A DNA stretch of 64,000 bases, from assembly GCA_030770545.1 (NCBI GenBank), contig CM061103.1:248001-312000 (forward strand), in the 5' to 3' direction. This document shows, piece after piece, positions 59,201 to 64,000 of this stretch. Source of the DNA: Macropodus opercularis. Lineage: Eukaryota > Chordata > Actinopteri > Anabantiformes > Osphronemidae. How positions within the stretch are numbered: the first letter of the stretch is position 1; each line of letters starts with the position of its first letter. Below the pieces are notes generated by a model. That model worked only from the letters and a program-made list of their open reading frames with translations, made no database searches and had not been told where the DNA came from. Both the position numbers and the translations under genes were made by a program.

Positions 59201-62200
59201 TCCAGGACCCCGTCCTCAAACCGCTGCGGTTTAGGAACCAGACTGCAACACAGAAGAACCCGAACGATGAGCTCATCATGAGGGGACTAAGATATATGGA
59301 CTGTAAGGACCCTCGTGTTTACTTCATGAACCGTGGGAACTGGGACCGTTTAAAATCCACATATACTCAAGTCATGTTCCAATGTGACAACATCTCGTGT
59401 TTCAGATTCAGATGCATTTAGTTGAAAAAGTTATTTCACACATTTCAACACAAGAAGATTTAAGACTGAAGATCAGTTTTAGTTTCTAGATTAAAGCTTT
59501 TGTTGTCTCTGTTTTATATTTCAAACTAAGTAAACTAATGGCCTCAAGTTATGCAGCTCCATGGAGGAATGAATATATTTTAGAATTTATATAATAAAAT
59601 TAAAGCCTCAGCATAATCGGTTTTAATTTTTAGTCCATGTTAGAAGCCAGTTCGTATAATAATTGTTTTTCCGTTTTAAATCAGGGACCCAACCAGCGAC
59701 GACAACGTCAAATGAAAATACTACAACTAAACGTTTTTGACTCAAGTCATCGCATACTATGAATGTACAATTAGGAAACATATGCATGTGTATTAATATT
59801 ATGTTTAGCTTCGATGGAAATAAGATCACGAAATTTTGTGAACGTAAAACTGTTTATTTTAACAGATATCAAGTTACAAATGGATTCAACTAAAAACAGA
59901 AGGTTCCCTCCAGAATCCAGCTGAATAGAAATAAAGTAAATACTCGCCGTACAAAGTGTAATTCAGTGATGTTTCCTGTCTTACCTAATAAGTATATATA
60001 TTAATTATTTACTTATAATATAATTATACACCATTATAATAGGATAATTATAGAACAGAATATTTCCACTGTCAAGCAAAATAAGTGAACAGTAACAGTG
60101 GTAATGTACAAGAGTAACATTGCCTTCCAGTTAAAGTTTGATGCTCCATGAATAAATGATGATTAAGGGATAAAGTTCATGTTTATAAGAGTGAAAAGGC
60201 AGCAATCAATCAATGAAAGTTCAAAGCTCTTCTTTATTTTCTCTGTGTGAGAACGTGAAACATATATATTTTGGCTGTTGCACTTGATCGGATTCGTTCA
60301 ACTGTTGCCAAATCCCGAGCAGCAGACGGATAAACACTGATGGAGAAAACAGCTGTGATTTGTCCTGGAGAGGACGACTTATAAAGGAAGCATAATGGAT
60401 GAACTGCTGCTGGTCACATCTCAAACACAGAGGAAACCTACATAACCCGAAACACAGAGTGTCCCGTGTGTGAGGTCAGAGGTCACACCTGATGTCGGCC
60501 CTGCTGTTGGCAGCGACGGCGTCCTTCCTGATCTCAGTCCGACTGAAGGAGAACTGGGCCTGGCCTTTCTGCGGTGTGGACGGGTCCTCGGGGAGAAACT
60601 CCGCAATGTGTGGGTTGTCCTCGTTGCGGCGAATGCAGCCTTTGTTAATGACGTGTGTGATGCAGGAGAGCACGTCACTCGTGCTGCAGCTGACTCGGCC
60701 GGTGCCCGGAGAGCGAGACGCTTCCTGTCTCTGACACGCGTCCAGAACCTGAAAGAGAGCAATGAGGCCAGAACAGACCACAAAGTTAAAAGGAGCAGCT
60801 CCTGGTCGTAGTATGATGGACAGACGTGAAGGCGGGAGTTACAGAATTTGCTTGACCTTGAAGACGAGGTTGTCGATGTGCATCTCCTTCTCCTCCTTCA
60901 TGATGTGGACGATTACACAGTAAATGTAATTCCTCTTCCTCTCCAGTGTGCCGGTCGCGTCTTCATCCACATTCAGGTACGTTTGGCTGGGCAGCAGCTG
61001 GACTGATGCCGCAACACCGTCTAGACTGCGAGCTACCGTGTGCTGGTTCAACTGGAGTACACCTAAGAAACAAAACGGAAGTTTAAATAAGAAAGCCAAG
61101 TGGAACTCTACATAACCCTGGGTCACAGAAAGCAGGTGTGTTATGTCTGACCCTGGCTGGGATCGCTGGGCTGGCTGCAGGTCAGCGGTCCTCCCTCACT
61201 GATGAGCGGCGTCAGAGCGTGCAGCAGAACGGCGGCAGACAGACCCGTCGCTTGAAGCAGAGAATCCACTCGAACCGCCTGCACAGACGTGGAAAACTGT
61301 GAACGTGATGTGGAAAGATGCAGAACGATCCCACCTTCCTTGCTTGCCAACAACTGGGCACGGATTCATTCCTCTCAATTAAAACTAAGGGGTGGATGTG
61401 CTGAGCCGTTACACAGACACACTCATTTGAAGGGTTTAGTCAAATGTTCAAATAGAAGCTTGAAGACAAAGTTAAAGATGAAATCTGAGAAAGCTCCTGA
61501 TTAACAGCTCAGGTCATCTGAGATCTGGGAATTTGTGAACCTGTCAAAGTCTGATTGGGGTTCGGCTCGTGGCGCTTATGGCCAGTCTTCTAAATATGCT
61601 GCCCTTTAAGTGACCTAGAGCTTTCGAGTGTTACCTCCTGGCTGTTAAACTGCAACAGGATGAACATCTGCAAAGTGGAGACGTGCAGCATCCAGCAGCC
61701 AAACTGCAGCTCGGCGTGTCCGAGCCACGTCCACTGCAGCCGCCGAGGTTTGGAGTGACTGAGACCGTACATGGCCTGACCTGCACAGTCAAAACAAGTC
61801 GTTAGTGTTTTACGCCACTTAATTTAGATTGGGTTGACTTCAGTCAGACAGAAATAACTGGTTTATGACAACACGACCGGGTTGGATTGGAAAAAGAACC
61901 AGGCTTGATTCAGACAAGTTTAAGCTGCTGTTCAACAAGTGAAAGTGACACTGAACTGTGAGTGTAGAACTGGGTGAACTGGTGCAGGTAGGAGCAGAGT
62001 TCAGCTGGAAAATATTTCGTAGGTTCATCAAGAAAGCAGAACGAGGAGACGGTCCAACAGCGTGGAGACAAAACCAGAACCTGGACCTCCGCCTCCTCAT
62101 CCGAGTCCAGCCACTCGTCCTCCATCATCTACGGCAAAAGAACAAATTACCAAATTTATTACGACAACAAGAGAAAACTGTATTTTATCGGACAAAAGGT

Positions 62201-64000
62201 TTTCCTCACTCTGCTGATTCCAGACTTGCTAGTCAATGCAGAATACAGAGTAAAAACCCAAACTAGCAGAGCAAAGCTAAGTAAACCCAAGGTGGCTTTG
62301 TTCTGACCTGGTCATGCTCCTGCAGGCGTCTGTCCAGCTGCTGCAGGCGGTACAGGTGGAACTCCTGTTGGAGCTCGGCCGACTCGCTCAGGTTCTTCAA
62401 CATCTGCTGAGGAAAGCGACTTGGGAAGCAGCTGCCGATCTGATCAATCACAGCGCTCTCCAACCACACGTTCCCCTGAGCCAGCAGTCGGTCGCCCAGG
62501 TAATACCTGAAGAGAGACAGAGGCGTCTTTACATCACACCCCCAGTGCCTCAGTCCATCACTGGTCTCGTGGATGTTCAGACCTGTAAAAGTGTTCGAAG
62601 GTGCTGGCGAGCTCCAGGCCCGAAAGGAAGAGCATGGGCTCCAGAAACTGCTGCAGCCGCTCCAGAGTCTCCACACTCCCCGACGCTGCTCCGCTGGCCT
62701 GGATCATCTGATCAATGTACTGAGCGAAACGCTCGCTCACCTGCACAGGACAACACAGTCATCACACTTTGAATCTGCGGCTAGAAGTCCAGCACCACAA
62801 TGAGAGAACACAAACTGTGTACTTTGTGTTAAAACCTATACTTTGTTGAGTAGGATTCACTCCAAGTTTGCTTCTGTAATGGTTACTGGTCTCAAACCCC
62901 AACCTGCTCTACAAGGCTTCACAGCCTCAGGACTTACATGCATGGCTCTGAGGATTGAGAGCTGCAGCAGTGCAGAAGAGAAGCCATGTCGAAGTGCGAG
63001 GACGAAGGCAGTCTGCTGCCCGAACAGTTCCTCCATGGCGTTCTTCAGCCGTAGGTACAGAGTGCGGTACCGTTCGACGAAGTCCGCCAGGCTGCAGCTC
63101 GACTCCAGAAACTTCCTTACCTGATGGCGGATGGATTGTTTATGTGCTGTACAACTTTGAGAGCATCATTTCAGAAGAACCTTTTCAGAGAAGCCATGCT
63201 TCTCACCTGGCGTTGTACCACTCCCTGCCAACAGAGGGCGATGCCGCCAATGCTGCTGCTGCGCTTAACTTTGGGTTTGGCTGAGGAAGATGAGGACGAA
63301 GAAGTGTTGGTTTCTTTGTTTTTACCCTCTTTACCATCTAGTAGACAAATGAGAAAAAGACAAAAAAAGGTTTTCTGAAGACCACCTTTCAAAAGTTCAA
63401 CCAAAAATTGATTTAAATAGCAGCCAAAACAAAAGTAAAGCCTTGCTTCTTTCCTGTCCTTCATTTCCAACTGAAGAGAGTTCACATCAGTGTCATGGCT
63501 ACAATGAGAACAGGAAGTGTGCAGTAAAATGACAAACCGAAAGAAAAACAATGGTGTGTAAACAGATCCCAATGACTTCAGGGTTGACTGAATGCTTCAG
63601 TGAGTTCAGATAAGGAGGAGAAAGTCTGCACTGGCGCCCACTGCTGGTTCCCATCAGACCTGAATTACTGTCATCACTTCCATTGCCCTCGTCACACACG
63701 GACCGCTGTTCACACATCCAGCAATCAAATGGACCCTGCACGTCTGAGGCGTGTTCTTACTACAAGGAAGTAATCGATATCAGACCATCTGCGTTATCGC
63801 CAAAAAAGCAGCAACACATACGTTCGTTTTAACAAACGGGGCTGAACATATTCTGGACCGTGCACCATCAGTGGCTTCCAGACTGGGTCGACAAAGACCG
63901 AAGCAGGACTGGAGGTCGGTAAACCCGAAAGAAGTCTCTGCACAATCACTCCGTCGCCCAGCAGACGGTGACCACGCAAACCGGGGAATCTGGCTCTGGG
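56230..64000 (-). CDS. CUL9: CUL9, cullin 9 / PARC, C-terminal half (partial)
   Basis: The gene runs off the right edge. Readable exons from the 3' end: 56230-56452, 56635-56726, 56839-56972, 57051-57168, 57244-57354, 57440-57514, 57703-57796, 57888-58051, 58332-58495, 58566-58706, 58786-59034, 59125-59242, 60489-60748, 60857-61062, 61152-61278, 61635-61780, 61957-62128, 62308-62506, 62583-62740, 62938-63120, 63207-63337, 63660-63735, plus coding sequence from about 63840 to the edge, whose junction is unresolved. Exons from 63.1 to 60.9 kb carry the cullin homology, ending in a neddylation-type helix (YCVIVHIMKEEKEMHIDNL). From 59.03 kb comes an ARIH-type RBR module. It has RING1 (CPVCLGP...SCLHYCC), an IBR with many paired cysteines (TWCTNPQGC, CSKCCWSSCFNC) and RING2/Rcat (RCPSCQAQIEKNEGCLHMTC, with the catalytic-type Cys in GCLHM). 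An Ariadne helix region and an acidic tail (DEDDEYDEEYVPEW) finish the protein. CUL9 is a cytoplasmic atypical cullin ubiquitin ligase linked to p53 and CUL7. Confidence 0.95.
57819..57846. repeat. CAT trinucleotide microsatellite
   Basis: About nine CAT units in the CUL9 intron between exons 57888-58051 and 57703-57796. Confidence 0.9.
59243..60488 (-). other. CUL9: Large AT-rich CUL9 intron
   Basis: This is the longest CUL9 intron in the window, about 1.25 kb, markedly AT-rich in its middle. No nested gene, RNA or recognisable mobile element was seen. Confidence 0.6.

Overview
The window is nuclear DNA from a bony fish, most likely a percomorph-type teleost. All genes are spliced, with short exons, GT-AG introns and compact intron sizes. 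The repeats (Tc1 elements with long inverted repeats, CR1/L2-type LINE tails, a HE1-like short repeat) are of kinds common in teleosts. The species cannot be named from the sequence. Splice sites were read by eye and checked by reading-frame phase; individual boundaries may be off by one or two bases.

Layout, left to right: about 3 kb without a recognised gene (one decayed reverse-transcriptase remnant); LRRC73 on the minus strand (about 3.4-5.5 kb); a decayed LINE (6.8-8.1 kb); MEA1 on the plus strand (9.5-10.4 kb); PPP2R5D on the minus strand, tail to tail with MEA1 (12.7-21.6 kb); ZNF318 (minus, 23.5-34.2 kb); a very large minus-strand gene (36.3-52.8 kb); a 2.1-kb GTAC-rich tandem array (53.2-55.3 kb); and the 3' half of CUL9 (minus, from 56.2 kb to beyond the window end). 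LRRC73, MEA1, PPP2R5D, ZNF318 and CUL9 all lie in one region of human chromosome 6p21.1, so this is a rearranged piece of an old vertebrate syntenic block.

The most unusual object is the 36.3-52.8 kb gene. Twenty-one exons join in perfect phase into one predicted protein of about 2,079 residues. It has a proline/tryptophan-rich N-terminus, then repeated cold-shock modules of the CSDE1 (UNR) type. A serine/arginine-rich region follows that shares several motifs with ZNF318, its immediate neighbour. The last exon encodes a complete SGNH/GDSL hydrolase domain with the catalytic Ser, Asn, Asp and His in place. I know of no described protein with this combination. The alternative, that two or three transcription units lie end to end, is not excluded, because the exon that begins the SR part starts exactly with ATG.

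The genes do not form an operon or a common pathway. PPP2R5D is a phosphatase targeting subunit, CUL9 an E3 ligase scaffold with an RBR module, ZNF318 a nuclear RNA/chromatin-associated protein, and LRRC73 and MEA1 are poorly characterised. Three Tc1-type elements sit inside introns of PPP2R5D, ZNF318 and the large gene; the one in PPP2R5D makes up almost the whole intron.
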